Positions 36,001 through 48,446 of a stretch of DNA of 64,000 bases are shown here, in pieces. The notes under the pieces are model-generated. The model saw only the letters and a program-made list of their open reading frames with translations. It was not told the origin of the DNA and searched no databases. Source of the stretch: Bugula neritina (Eukaryota > Bryozoa > Gymnolaemata > Cheilostomatida > Bugulidae). Location: NCBI GenBank assembly GCA_964035545.1, contig OZ037765.1, forward strand, positions 16,610,698-16,674,697, read 5' to 3'. How positions within the stretch are numbered: the stretch's first letter is position 1; each line of letters starts with the position of its first letter. The position numbers and the translations under genes are program-made.

Positions 36001-39000
36001 ATTCACTATCCCCCATACTATTACACTACCATTACAGTGGATATCCCACAAAGTCTATGAAGGAAACTACTATACACACTTTTAATGAAAATTCATACAA
36101 CACTAATTAGATAATTCCTGATCCATAACAGGCAACTGTCTAATGAATAACAGAGCTGAGGGCAGGTAGACTGGCATAGTTTATCAGCCTTATACTGTTT
36201 GAAAAATGGCAACAAAAAAACTAAATTTTTAATTAAAACAGAGAAAGTATTTAGATGGTGACCTCAGTTGATAAACAACAGACATCATAATAGTTAGTCT
36301 GCAGAAATTAAAGACACTTATCGGGCAGCCAACAGCATAAAATGCTTTGCTGTACTGACTGCCCTAACCCATGAGTAATAGAGAGTATAGGTGAGGTAAA
36401 GCTGTATGAAAGCTTGCAGTTGCATGTAAGTGCTGTTGGTAGAAGTGTGCTGCAACATTTCATATATTAGCTTATTTCCCGTCATAGTGTAGAACACTGT
36501 GCACATGATAACTGCAAGCAATCACCAAGACTGTGGAGTAGGTACCAAAACCACACCTGCAGTGGATGCAACCAAAACCAAATCTGTATTGGAAGCAACC
36601 AAATTAAATTTAGAAGAAAGTGCAAAATGTGAAATTTCCCTGAAAAGATGTTTTAATAAAGAAGAGGTGAAGTTATAGTAATGTCAATGAATGTAAACTT
36701 ACAAATTGACTGGAAGGCAAACTGAAACTACTCAAGAGTATTTGTTAATATCAACAATGTGGTTGCTGTGATATTTATAAAGCATATCTAGAAAATATAT
36801 TTTATATGCCAAGGAAAATAACTAAATGAGCTTCTTATCATGGTTTGGTTCCAGCATTGAAATGGTAATTATATATTAACAAAATTGAAATTGCTATTAT
36901 ATTGGTAAACAGATTTAAAGCAAAGCAAGAAACCCCATAGTTATAGAAGAAAGAAAGAAATAGAGTGCTGAAGCTACCTTGGTGCTCAAATTTGTTAATA
37001 GCATCTTGCACAGTGAGTTGCTGTAAATTACCATTACTATCAGTTCTGTCCTTTCTATATGATGCGGGCGATGGCTCTTTAGAATTTCTCTTTGAAGAAC
37101 TACAAAAGCATTTTCCTCTGCATATAAAACACAGTGCTGGCATTCAGATAAGCATGATAAAGGCCTTTTAAAGGCAATCAAAGTTACAAATATAATTGCA
37201 ACATTTTATTAAAAGAACACAATTTATTTGTAGATTTAAAGTTTAAATGTGTATATAAAACTTGGATACGCTGAGAGCTTGTCTAGAGTCTAGAATCTAG
37301 AATCTAGATCATGCAGGGTAACAGAATAAAACTTGACAATATCTTCTGAATTTGTGATTTTAAAAAATTGAAAATTTATTGAAATCTTCAACACAGCGAA
37401 CAAATTTCCTAAAAGTCTATAAACCATGCATCATCACAGCAAATGGCACACCATGTTAGTGTCACTAATATTAATATTAAGTTTAGAAGCAGATATACAC
37501 CTCCTATGAAAAGTATCTGCATAGAAAAATATTTGTTCTTGTTACCTCCATGTTAAAATATGTAACGCAGTACATATAATAATACTTATTATTATTATTA
37601 TTGTGAACTACATGTATATACGGAATATATTGGATGCAAAACAATAAATTACCTTTAAATACAAGTATAAATGATAGCAGACAAGGATATAAAGGTATAT
37701 AACACACGAGGGAGATTTTACCTTCTTGACTGAGAGTTAGAAAACTGAATAGCATCAGCAATGGCGTCTGCCAACTCTCTTGCCTACAAGATATTGTTAA
37801 TCAGTTTAGTGACTAAAATCCTACTACGAAACTTATTCCTCTCTTCACACTGAAAACAACCCAAAGCCTTGGAGATGCAATGATTTAACTACCAAATGCT
37901 TGACTAATAAAATAACTACAAGAGTGTATAAACCTAGACAAGTTTCAACCAGGGCTGGGTCAATTACGTATGAATGTAATTAATTACAATTACATAAAAA
38001 TTTGTCAATTACAATTATAATTCCAGTTAAAAAGTAATGCAATTAATTACAATTACATGGTAATGTAATTAATTACAATTACAATTACTTTTGTTCTCAC
38101 AAGGGACAAATAGAAGTTATATAATCTCACTTCTGCGGTTTAAGGGGCAGTTTTGACAGTGAACCAACTCTTTTGTTCTCAACAGTGATTTATAGGGTGA
38201 TACAAAACTACATTGATGTATTCTGAACTAGTTTAGTTGTTATTTAACAGAAGGGATGGTAGGAAAAGTATGAAATGTTTAAGGATTTAAAAATTTGAAA
38301 TAATTGACATGTAATTATACAGTATTTGTAAAATTTAATTACATTATATATGTAATTAATTACAATAATAATTATATTTTTATACATAAATCACAAATTA
38401 CATTCAATTACTTAAAAAATTTAAATAATTATGAACAATTACAATTACAAATACCCCAACCTTGGTTTCAACATGCCTCTTTTACATGGATCCAATGAAT
38501 TTGTCTACATTACTTTACTGTTACTGCTACTACTACTTGTACTTCTACTACTGCGTATGATGCTGCTGCTACCACCACCGCCACTACTACTACCACTACC
38601 ACTACTACTACTACTACTATTGCTAGCAGTGTTGGATTATTCAAATTCAGTCATCAATTATGCTACAACAAAAAAAGTTAAGGCTGTGCATTACTTAGAA
38701 AAAGTGACTCATTCCTTATCAATGACCACGCCTTTTAAGCTAAATAGTATAACGCATTGGCTGTTGTAATAGTTATGGGCGTAGTTATGGTAGTAGTTGT
38801 GGTAGTAGTGGTAGCGGTAGTAGTAGCGGTGGTGGCGGCGGCGGCGGCAGCAGCAGCAGCAGCAGTAGTAGTAGTGGCGGTAGTAGTTACACATGCATTA
38901 GTTCTCCACTACTAAAGTAAGGGTGTTACTCACAGGTCTCTCGATAATTTGAAAAATGTGCATTTCAGAAGATGACTGTTTATCCCTCGGGTCATCTATG

Positions 39001-40992
39001 ACAGTGAAGAGAGCAATGTTGTTAAACATTCCACTTTTATCAGTCACAGCCACAGGATCCTTAACACTAGACGCTGGAAACTGCTCCATAGTCTCCTACA
39101 GATGTACAGCAGTTCTTGATATACACCGTGATACCTAAACTACTGGTTGATAGCAGCAACCACCTCCACAATAGACATGCTGTGACTTGTAATCTCCTGG
39201 TTCAATTACAGAGTTAGCTTCCCACATACAGCAACAAGAACATGCAACCACCAGCTCAACCAAGTAGACACAGCACAACACAATTATACAACCCCACAAG
39301 CACCCAGTCAAAGACACTGCACCACATAATATGTACAAATATGGGGGAGAGAAAGCAGTTGCAGCTTCCTGGGTTAGAAGGTGATGCATTGTGCAGTGTT
39401 AGTACTGGAGTTTATTACCCAAGCATTCATTGTCACCACTTAGCATCTTACCACTTGGAAGTAGGAAACATCACACAGCCTGATGTACCCCAACCAAAAA
39501 TTATATATTAAATCAACATACAAATTATATGTATGTCTCTTGTGAATAACACAAATAAGTAGGTATACACAGCATGTGCACAATACTAAATATACAAGTA
39601 TTTGCCACCTATTTCACAGACAAATAGTACTTATATTATCAATCATGCTGACTAGAAACCAACCAGCAAACATGCAGGTTTATCTTACCACAGTTCCAGT
39701 AATGTAAATCATTAAAAAAAATCAGTGTAGTGAGTTAGTGGAAGAGTAGTGAGTTAGTGGAAGAGTAGTGAGTTAGTAGAAGAGTAGTGAGTTAGTAGAG
39801 GAGTAGTGAGTTAGTAGAGGAGTAGTGAGTTAGTAGAAGAGTAGTGAGTTAGTAGAGGAGTAGTGAGTTAGTAGAGGAGTAGTGAGTTAGTAGAGGAGTA
39901 GTGAGTTAGTAGAAGAGTAGTTGACTTACGCCAGTCTGACTGTCTACAATACGGACAACAGAGCTGTCCACTGCAACAACACACCGCATAGTGAATACGC
40001 CTCTCTCCTGCTCCATTTTGGTCAGCTGTTGCATGCCATCCTCATGCGTCAAGACTCCTGTTAGTGAGTACGTAGTGTTACATTTTACTCACAACTGATT
40101 TAATCACATGTGTTTAGATGACTCCTGTACATGCTATAACTATATCTTACCATATTCAGAGCCAACAGAAAATGTGACTAGATGGTCAGCAGAAAACATT
40201 TCTACAGACTGCGAAGGACCTCGACCTGGTGAACCATCTAGAAATATGTGTGTATAGTATATGCTTGCTGCATGTTTCAACAGTTTAGATGGTAGACTTA
40301 AAATTTTTAGGAACAAGTATTGTAGTGCATATATAGTTAATTTAGTTATCATTTAAATAGTGCAATTAGTTTTATAGTATACAGTATTCAAAACCAAGTA
40401 AACATGGAAATGACAGAATAAAATAATGAAAGATAAAAATGTATCTTTTGTAAACATTACTAGTATAGTCTGCAAGAGCGCATAGACTGATACAGGCTTA
40501 CTGCTGGAGTAGAAGAGTTTAGGGGAGGGTTGGTAAGGCACTGCAGAGGGCTGGTAGTTGGAGAGATGCTGCGGACTCTTCCCATAATCGACACCTCTAT
40601 AAAGAGAACGCAGTATCCTTAATATAACACAGTAAATTACTTTAAAAGTACAGCATGCTAAAAGTAAATACGTTTGAGCGAGAAAAAATTATTCACACTA
40701 TACTTTTTAAATTCACACACATAATTAATTAGGTTACTGAATTTCTATTTAGTAATATGTCTATCTTTGGGTTGTGCTATTTTTGGTGTCTAATATTTTG
40801 GGTTCATAAATTGTATGTTTATAGAATATATCATAATACAATGTAAAGTGTAAATGATTGAATTATACCTAGAATAAGCATAATAATCATTGTATAATTC
40901 TTATTAAGATCATACTAGAGTACATGCAAGCAATCAACTTACCTAGAATAGTTGCCAAAACTACTAGGTCCGTTCAGATATTTCCCTGGCAT
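24028..40992 (-). CDS. EPS8: EPS8, actin regulator with PTB, SH3 and C-terminal effector domain
   Basis: 23 exons (minus strand): 40992-40943, 40596-40502, 40237-40151, 40057-39930, 39095-38934, 37783-37722, 37099-36978, 35520-35399, 34761-34641, 34061-34032, 33218-33130, 32748-32620, 31029-30920, 30542-30365, 29653-29502, 29181-29101, 28828-28753, 28551-28459, 28009-27808, 26417-26385, 25850-25652, 25358-25223, 24159-24028. All phases agree; 862 aa (vertebrate EPS8 about 820). TAA lies in frame 15 bases before the start ATG. Residues ~62-180 are the PTB domain; the central region has DDVERFVLRLKQCAKAL and ELVHFLFTPLSLL; ~573-629 is SH3 (ELSIRKGEIIEV, WWKC, GFVP); 630-696 is proline-rich (PPPPPPPLPPP); ~735-820 is the SAM-like actin-binding end (VTDWLQKKGF). 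The family caps and bundles actin and links receptors to Rac. Uncertain: acceptor 35520 or 35505; the SH3 exon donor. Confidence 0.93.
31070..32534. repeat. 15-bp minisatellite, about 97 units, filling EPS8 intron 12
   Basis: The unit is CTACGTACTGTGTTA with variants at a few positions (CTATG, CTATA, CAATACAC, CTGTG). The variant CAATACACTGTGTTA recurs roughly every 130-250 bp with the same neighbours, a higher-order pattern. Because 15 is a multiple of 3, all frames stay open and produce spurious proteins of up to 543 residues. The array takes about 92% of the 1.59-kb intron. Confidence 0.95.
34104..34610. repeat. 14-bp minisatellite, about 36 units, filling EPS8 intron 9
   Basis: The unit CTACATACAACACA alternates with CTGCATACAACATA variants. 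The array takes almost 90% of the 579-bp intron between exons 34761-34641 and 34061-34032. Confidence 0.93.
37950..38464. mobile_element. hAT-type MITE rich in TAATTACAATTA, in EPS8 intron 5
   Basis: The ends read CAGGGCTGGG and CCCAACCTTG, inverted repeats with two mismatches. The 8-bp target duplication GTTTCAAC is perfect on both sides (37942-37949 and 38465-38472). The interior is built of GTAATTAATTACAATTACA words near both ends, so both subterminal regions fold on each other. 515 bp, non-coding. Confidence 0.88.
38527..38890. repeat. Inverted pair of triplet-repeat tracts in EPS8 intron 5
   Basis: 38527-38640 is a CTA/CCA/CTG tract and 38773-38890 a TAG/TGG/GCG/CAG tract. They are imperfect reverse complements about 135 bases apart, and the second ends 43 bases before the EPS8 exon boundary at 38934. 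Open frames of poly-Leu or poly-Tyr/Cys type here are artefacts. Confidence 0.85.
39726..39921. repeat. 19-bp minisatellite, about 10 units, against an EPS8 donor site
   Basis: The unit GAGTTAGTAGAAGAGTAGT repeats about 10 times, with GTGGAA and GAGGAG variants. Reading with the gene, it starts about 8 bases after the exon ending at 39930, directly behind GTAAGT. Confidence 0.93.
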
Positions 40993-43900
40993 GCTGAGCA
41001 ATGTTTATTCTGTCAACATTCTACACTCCTACTCAAAATATCATTATTTTAAACAAATATCAAAGCTTTGTATGAAATGAATGATACAATGAAATCAACA
41101 ATATAGTAGTCTTAGTTGCTTGCTTAAACCTATTGATCCTACAATGCATAGCCACACTAGTGTTGTGAGATAGCTAGATTGTAGGCAGTTGCTTGTCACC
41201 AAAAACCACTTAAGTCAAGTTTATTTACATTACAGGAGGGACTTGATTTACCAACCCACTGATAACTTTATCTTTATCAGTTAAAAACCCAAAGCTTTGC
41301 CAGCCTTAGTCAACCTGATAAGTTAATAGCAGAATATGGGTCAGATCACACAAACTGCTCTAACAGAAAGCCAGGAGGTTCATTATAGATCCTCATGCTA
41401 CATAAGACAAATTTTTAGTTGCTAAAATCAATTACATGCACTGATTATGAGAAAAAACAATCTGCACCTCAAGATATTGGTTGGCAAGCTAGTAATCAAC
41501 GTGTTTCACTTATCACTTTAAGTCTATTTCTAGCCCTGACCTGTCACACCCTCTCTGATTACAGCTCATTTTAGCAACTAGACTAAACACATATAGTATT
41601 TTACAAAACTAAAATGAAAAATCAACAAATAAATTAGCTACTAAAAGTGAATTGAATAATTAAATTATCTAGTACTTGTAAGACAATGGAAATTTTTTCT
41701 CAAGTATCTAACTCGTACAGAAATGAAGTACTTGCAATAGACAATCAGCCTAAATACAACATTTCACTTTACTTTTCATTTTGAGTCATTTTCATCAAAA
41801 AACTCTTTATAGAATTTCAAAATTTAAATTGAATACAAAGCAATTTCAACTCTAGAAGCAATAAGCTATCTCCCACTATAATTTACAAAAACAACTTATA
41901 CTTTCTCAATTTCTCAAATTTGCAGCTGGTTAATTATATTGTATAATTAAATCATGTAACATAGTTAAAATACATGTCATCTATTTAAAATATTAAACAA
42001 AATACATCTACTTGACTTTGAGTAGTAAGACTAAGTGCAGCATATATAAAGTATAGTGAAACCTGGGTAATTTGAAGCATAGGGAATTGATCAGTGATCT
42101 TAACACATTTTAACTAGTTTCATCTGCTTTTTATTTGTTGATGATGTTAAGCAAATAACACGTAAAACATTTCAAAGTTATCTTGTAGACATCTTCAGGA
42201 ATTATTCCAAGTATAATTGAGTATGTAAATGCAAATATACATGTACAAATCTATAAATATCATATACATCAAACGTCATTATACTCTACATTATGTAAGC
42301 TAATGACTAACCAGTAAGTGTAGTGGCTAAAAGTTTAGTGAAGCTGAAATGAGGAATGCTCCCTAACCTTATAATATGAAAATTACATTACTTAAACTTA
42401 ATTTATCAAGTTACACCCACACTCATTAGGTTTAGCCTGAAAGTTTTTAGCTATAAGGTAAGTACATGATCCTGAGAGATAAAAAATGAAGTGTGTTATA
42501 GTTAAATTTTAGCTGTTTCTTTATAAAAAAAAAGTATCTGCAAAAAGCAATACATTATATTCATTATCAATATGATTATACAAATACAATATGCTTATAG
42601 CCAACACATAATATATTAACATTAGTATTATTGAAGTATATTAGATATTTGTTAGTATGAGTATAACTCTAAGAAGCATAGCAACACTCACTCTGACTAA
42701 CTCTAAGGGCTAAGACCTAGTTACAATATGAATAATAATAAAATTAGGTATAAGTATTAGAGCTATCACTAAAAGTAAAACTTTAATACTATTATTATTA
42801 GACCTACTATTAGTACAACTATCGGTATCACTCATCACTCATAATACAATTAGTATTAGTAATGAGTATTACTATCAGTATCAGCGTAAAATTTACTATA
42901 ACCAATACTGTAAAAGACTTAGAGTATAATAGTAATTAATTAATTATAATACTACACTCATTTCATACACTGTGACTAAACCTACAGTAAAAACTTTTAC
43001 ATATTCCAAAACTTATTATTATGATTATTATTATCATCACTTAGTCTTACTCTTAGTGATATTAATTTTCCCAATATGAATATCAATATAAACATCAACA
43101 CCATTATAATTATAACTAGCAATATTATTATATCGATTTCAATATCAAATTCAGTATGAATATGTGTTTAACTAATACTAACAGTTTTAATATCAGTATT
43201 TCAGTGTGAGTATTTTAATTTGTATAACTATAAGTATAACTGTACCGGCAATAGTATTACTATTAGATTTAGTATTACTATTAGTATTAGTAATACTAAC
43301 TAACTAATAGTAATAGTAATACTAATAGTAATAGGATTACAGTATCAGTAGGAGTCAGCAATACTAATAGTAATAGTAATACTTATATTAGCTTATACTC
43401 ATACTGATAGTAATACCAATAGAACGAGGAGCTAGAAGTATTGGGCAGCAAATATCAGCACAGACGAGGCACTGCGTGAAAATGAATGTGAAAACGTAAA
43501 ACGAAATGGTTGACCTCGTAATGATAATTAATATTTATATTATGATTATCGAGTGGAGATTAAAAAAACTGTTCTCAACTTTAAGTTCAACCATGACGGT
43601 GATTGTTTTTAGGGAAGGGCACATAGTAGCCTGTGAGCGCAAATACAAAACGCCGTTTTTTATAACAGAGCTGACAGTTTCATTATTATGGTAGATAAAG
43701 CAGTAATAGCACAGTCATGGGGCACAGTCATTGGGCTAAAGCAGGTTGTAATTGTAAACCGGATATGAGTTAATCGAAAAACTGGCACATAATCATAACG
43801 ATTATGATAAAGATTAGCCTGAATCGTAATGTAATGAAATATTTTTTAATATATTATATACACACAATGGCCTTTAGATTTATTTGCGCAGATTGTCAAA

Positions 43901-45724
43901 GTTGTAGGCCATTTTTATTTAAACATTTGTCTAATATAATATTATGCTTAATTAACGGCGTTTTAGTATAATTATTATAATTATAACTACGTACTATACG
44001 TAATACGTACTATACTTGAATACGCAGACTGGTCATAACAGCGAATCAATTAATTGTGCATTCAAAATCCTGTTGTCTAAACACGTAGTCACCAATTACA
44101 AATAATATTATTTCAGTGAATCACGAATGGTTACCCTCACAATATCCAATCCTATAGATATAGCCATAGGTGTAACAATTAATATTATAGATAATACTCG
44201 ATACACACAGTTGGATAGAAAAGTTCAAGTAATATTGTTGCTGTTAATATGAATAATAATAATGATATAATAATTAATATTATTAATAATCACAATTACA
44301 ACAATAATGATATTCAATAATAATAATTCATATTTTATATTTATATTATTATTAAACTATGTTATTATTAAATTTAATATTGAAATTTGAGTTTCAATTT
44401 TTATACTCATACTCATTTTGATACTGGTAGTGATTGTGATTCTGATACAACGTAAGCACTCAACGGAACGAGAATGGGAATCAATCAATCATAATCACTT
44501 CATAACGATTATCAAATTCAATAATCATAATGATATTCATATTGATAGTGATAATCATAATGATAATAAATATCATCATTATGATTATCATAATGATTAT
44601 CATACTGATAATCAGATTATTATAATGTCTCACTCTGTTTTATAGTTATAGTTTAACTAATCATATGCTTATACTTGTAGGGTAAGAGATTATTATAATC
44701 ATAAAATTAAATGATAATGATACTCATACTGATAGTCAATGTCATAGTGATAGAGTGATGGCGATTATCATAATGATACTATTACTATTAGTACTGTATT
44801 AGCATTAGTAAAGTGTTGGACTTGGTATAAATGTGAGTATTGCATTTACTATTAGTATTACTGTTAGTAATAATATTACTAATGCTAGTAAATGTAATAC
44901 TATTCGTATTACTATTACTATGAGCATTCAGTATTGACTATTGAGTATTGCTATTCGACTCCATATCAGTATTACTTATAGTTATTAATATTAGTATTAC
45001 TAGTATTATTTGTACAACTATAAGTATTACTAAGACTAATAGTTATAGTCATACTCGTAATTATGCTAATAGTAAATCAGAATAAAAATGTGTTATGTAG
45101 TTATAGTTAGGCTTAAATTGAGATTCTAATACTAATTCTAATACTTATAGTAATAGCAATATTTATACTTAGACTATTAGTGTAAGTATTAATATTTGTA
45201 TCACCATTGAATTGTATATTATATTTAGTATTACAATTTTAGTATGAGCATTAGTAATGGTCATACTCTGATTTGTTAATCCTGCATTACTATTAATACT
45301 TCAATTAGTTACATTTAATCTACAGTATTCTCTGTAGCTCCAAGATCTTCAATCATAATTGGGGCGACTTTATCCGAATAAATTATAATTATTATTATAC
45401 ACTGTGTTAGTATTGCTATTACTAATACTGTAGTAATACTATTAGATTTAGTGTTACCTTTGGAGATATCGAACACTCAGGAACATTAAAAGTTATAGGT
45501 GTATCTCAATTGGTTTACAGTGTGAAATTTGTTTAGCTACAGGCTAGGTAGATTTTGTGTTACATTTGTTAATACATGCTCTCGCTGCTGTCTCTAATAG
45601 CAAGGGTTCTTAGTAGGAAAGTGCCATGATTAACTAGTGAAGTTGCAAATACAAATGATTGTTCACCACAAGCAGCAGGCCTAGTTGTTAGTGTCATATT
45701 TTGGTGGTCTCTTTTAATTTCATC
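40993..45724. other. Intergenic upstream of EPS8
   Basis: No coding exon seen. Untranslated 5' exons of EPS8 may lie here. 41000-42600 is plain AT-rich DNA; from 42600 it passes into the simple-sequence region listed separately. Confidence 0.5.
42600..45460. repeat. Patchwork of cryptically simple palindromic AT-rich tracts
   Basis: Same word set as at 4.1-4.6 kb (TAGTAT/TATTAC and complements) at 43250-43420 and 44770-45440, and ATAATCATAATGAT words at 44400-44760. Exact inverted arms occur, for example GATAATCATAATGAT at 44550-44564 facing its complement at 44575-44589. No genes; predicted peptides are repeat artefacts. Confidence 0.75.
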
Positions 45725-45985
45725 TCATGCTGATGTGAATGTTGAATGTTGCTTCCTGCAGGGTTTTAAAAAAATTAGAACTAAATAACTTAACCTGTGA
45801 TTCTTGCATTTCCGTTTATAAGACTGAAGGCAAAACTGGGAGCCCGCTTCAGTGACATTTTTCCTATCTCCTATACCAGCAATGACCTGGACATCCTTGT
45901 GTTGTATCATTTCTAAAGCCACAGTTTCTTTGGCTAATATTGGGTCCCGCTCAGTGTCTACATTTTTTAGTATGGGGCAAATACT
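45725..45985 (-). other. Unidentified open frame
   Basis: The minus strand reads an open stretch with balanced composition, including VDTERDPILAKETVALEM and KDVQVIAGIGDRKNVTEAG, unlike the repeat-derived frames around it. It could be an exon or a transposon fragment. I recognise no family; no clear splice partners were found nearby. Confidence 0.25.
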
Positions 45986-47048
45986 ACTATACTAGTGTAA
46001 GTCTACAGTTAACCTTCTGTTGTAGTCTGACAGAAAAACACCAATTTTTGACTTAGGTTCGCAATCCCGGATAAAGTTTTTTTCTCTTCTGATTATTCAA
46101 ATATAGGGTCTAGGTAAATGTTTCCAGGTGGGTGTGGACTTCTTACTCTTGAGCATTTGGAGAAATTCAAGATGGCCGCTAGGCACCAGACGATTCTTTA
46201 TAATTCAAATGTATCTACCCACCAAAGCTAAATTTAAGGCTCCAATGCTTTGAAATCTTTAGAAATTAATATAATAAATATGCATGTGCCTTTGTCATGT
46301 GTATTATTGAGTAATAAGCAAATGATACCCAAGGGTAGCTAAGCTAAGCCTTAATCATTCATTTTTTTAAGTTTAACTTAGCCTTGCCATGTTCATCATT
46401 TCCTTGCATCTCTGCATCAGTTTGTTCTAAATTCATGAAAACTTACTATATGGGGTGATTTTATATGCTGATTACAAATATGTCCAACAAATAAAGCTGA
46501 AAGGGGTTCTGCAAAATTGAAATGCAACATCATTGTCATATGAGCTAAATAACAATTTATTTCAAACTAGCATGCGTATTAAAAAGGTTTGTTGAGCTGC
46601 CAATTTAATAGTTATTTTCAGTTTTAAAATTTTAGCTATATTTTAAAAATTAGAAAAAAAGGGTCAACAACTTTGATAATACAACACCATGGCTTCTTAA
46701 CATAATTTAATTGCTTTATTATTGACACATCATTTATCTAAATATTGACATTTTTGCTTTCAAAAATTACTTCTACAATCAGCACATTTGACTTTTTCTC
46801 TAAGAACATTTGTAAACAGTTTTTTTATGAATGAAAATCTATTTCATGCTAGGGGAAGTAATACATCCATGAGAACAGTGGCTCCCTACCTTTTTCATAA
46901 ACACTTACTATTAATTTCTCCCCTTTAATGACCTATGGGTGCACTGGAACACTAATGGTTGAAACGGATTTGGCAAAAGTAGTTAATTCTACTTTTGGTG
47001 GTTTCCCCAAAATGCTAAATAGAAAAAGTTTCCCCAGAATGTACGGGG

Positions 47049-47970
47049 CCTGAGAATGTTGGTAGGAGAGCTGTTGAAGCCAGTCTTTGATGAAAGTGTA
47101 ATCACTAGCATGGAGGACCTTGAAAAGATGTTGATTAAAAGATTTCAGAAAGCTCAAGAACAGCAAAACTGCGGGTCATGTGCTTTAGCAGACCAATTTT
47201 TACCATCAACACCCACATCATAGCTGGTAGAGAAGGAGACTGGGCCTTACATGTAGCAATGGAAGAGGAAATGTACTTATATCTGTGTAGCATGGAGGTC
47301 ATGCCACGAAATGTAAGAATATGAATTCGCGACTGGTAACCACACAATGCATCATAAATGCGGCTAGCTCGGCGGCATCTGGTCAGACATGACCATTGAG
47401 GTGACCTTCGTGAGATTTGGTCACAGCAAGGGGGAATCATTGGCATCACCAATAAAACTGAAATTGGCAAGGTGTGGGTGTATAGCACTTCTGCATGCAA
47501 CAAGATACAGTAAGGCCTCAGTGACATCAGAGATGAGTCTGAAATAAAGGCTTCCACTACTCATAAGGAAGAGATGCAATCAAGAATCCAATCTGATTCA
47601 AAAGACAGGGAGTCTGTCTCACTCAAAGAAGGATGCCACCCAGTTGCTCTTGTCAATATTGAAACAGAGAAAGTTATCAGTTATTCAGCAATTATTATTG
47701 ACAATATTTTTGTTATAGGTAAAGCATCTATACAAAAATTTAAAGTCAAGTAGTCGGAGGGGTTGAATAAATTCTTGTCATCTAACGTGAAGACAATGGT
47801 ATCATCTCAAAGGCATATTAAGGTTTCTTATACTCCTGTGTATGATACTGAAGTCATATATGCCCAAGCCATTGCACTCAAGCAGACCAAGAATTTGGAC
47901 GCAGACTCTTTAATGGCTCATAAACTTGCAGCATTGCACCTTCTACATTCAAAGAAGCAGGGAAAATAAA
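47049..47970 (+). pseudogene. Broken ORF inside the inverted-repeat element, possible repeat-associated family
   Basis: Two plus-strand frames, each with several stops, carry protein-like text: MEDLEKMLIKRFQKAQEQQN and CGSCALADQF in one, and AGREGDWALHVAMEEEMYLY, QQGGIIGITNK, HKEEMQSRIQSDSKDREKSV and LMAHKLAALHLLHSKKQGK in the other. The second set reminds me of a multi-copy uncharacterised protein often met in marine invertebrate genomes (GDWxLH ... GGIIGI), but I cannot confirm this. It is interrupted and not a working gene. Confidence 0.35.
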
Positions 47971-47975
47971 AGAAG

Positions 47976-48446
47976 CTAAGACCAAGTCAATTCACAAAAA
48001 AATCTGTGAAAATTGAGTTTTCAGAACAGTCCGCGACAAGAAGTTAGGAAAATGTCCACCAAGCTGAAGGTTCTGTTATACAAGATGGCAATAAAAACTA
48101 CACTGATGTATGGATATCAGACATGGCCACAAGAGAACAAGATAAGTGCAACTGAGATGAGGATGTTTTGACAAATTTACAATATAGAGCGGGAAGACCA
48201 TATAACAAATGCTAATATAAGGAGGAGGCCAAAATAAAAGCCATCACAATAGGCATGAGGAGGAGACCTCTTCAATGGTATGGACATGTGTACAGAAGAG
48301 ATGGGGAGGAAGATATTATAATGGTGGCTGAGATAAAGATACAGAGAAAGAGAGGGAGGCCAAAGAAAAGGTTAATGGATACAGTGAAGGATGACATACT
48401 GAAATGTGGCCTCTCAGATAGAGATGTTTACAACAGAATCAGATGA
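47976..48446 (+). pseudogene. Non-LTR retrotransposon, C-terminal reverse-transcriptase tail remnant
   Basis: After stops and frame changes the plus strand gives MYGYQTWPQENKISATEMRM, then ITNANIRRRPK, then RRRPLQWYGHVYRRDGEED and QRKRGRPKKRLMDTVKDDIL. This succession (YG-ETW, EMRML, R-EHIR, RLQWYGHVxRR, KRGRPKRR) is the standard C-terminal tail of many LINE reverse transcriptases. The RT catalytic part is absent and several stops are present. Confidence 0.8.

Noticed and set aside
38431-38894. Poly-Leu and poly-Tyr/Cys/Arg frames
   Set aside because: Translations of the CTA and GCG/CAG triplet tracts in an EPS8 intron.
48255-48446. Small independent gene of 63 codons
   Set aside because: The peptide is the C-terminal tail of a LINE reverse transcriptase, with degraded upstream sequence of the same type.
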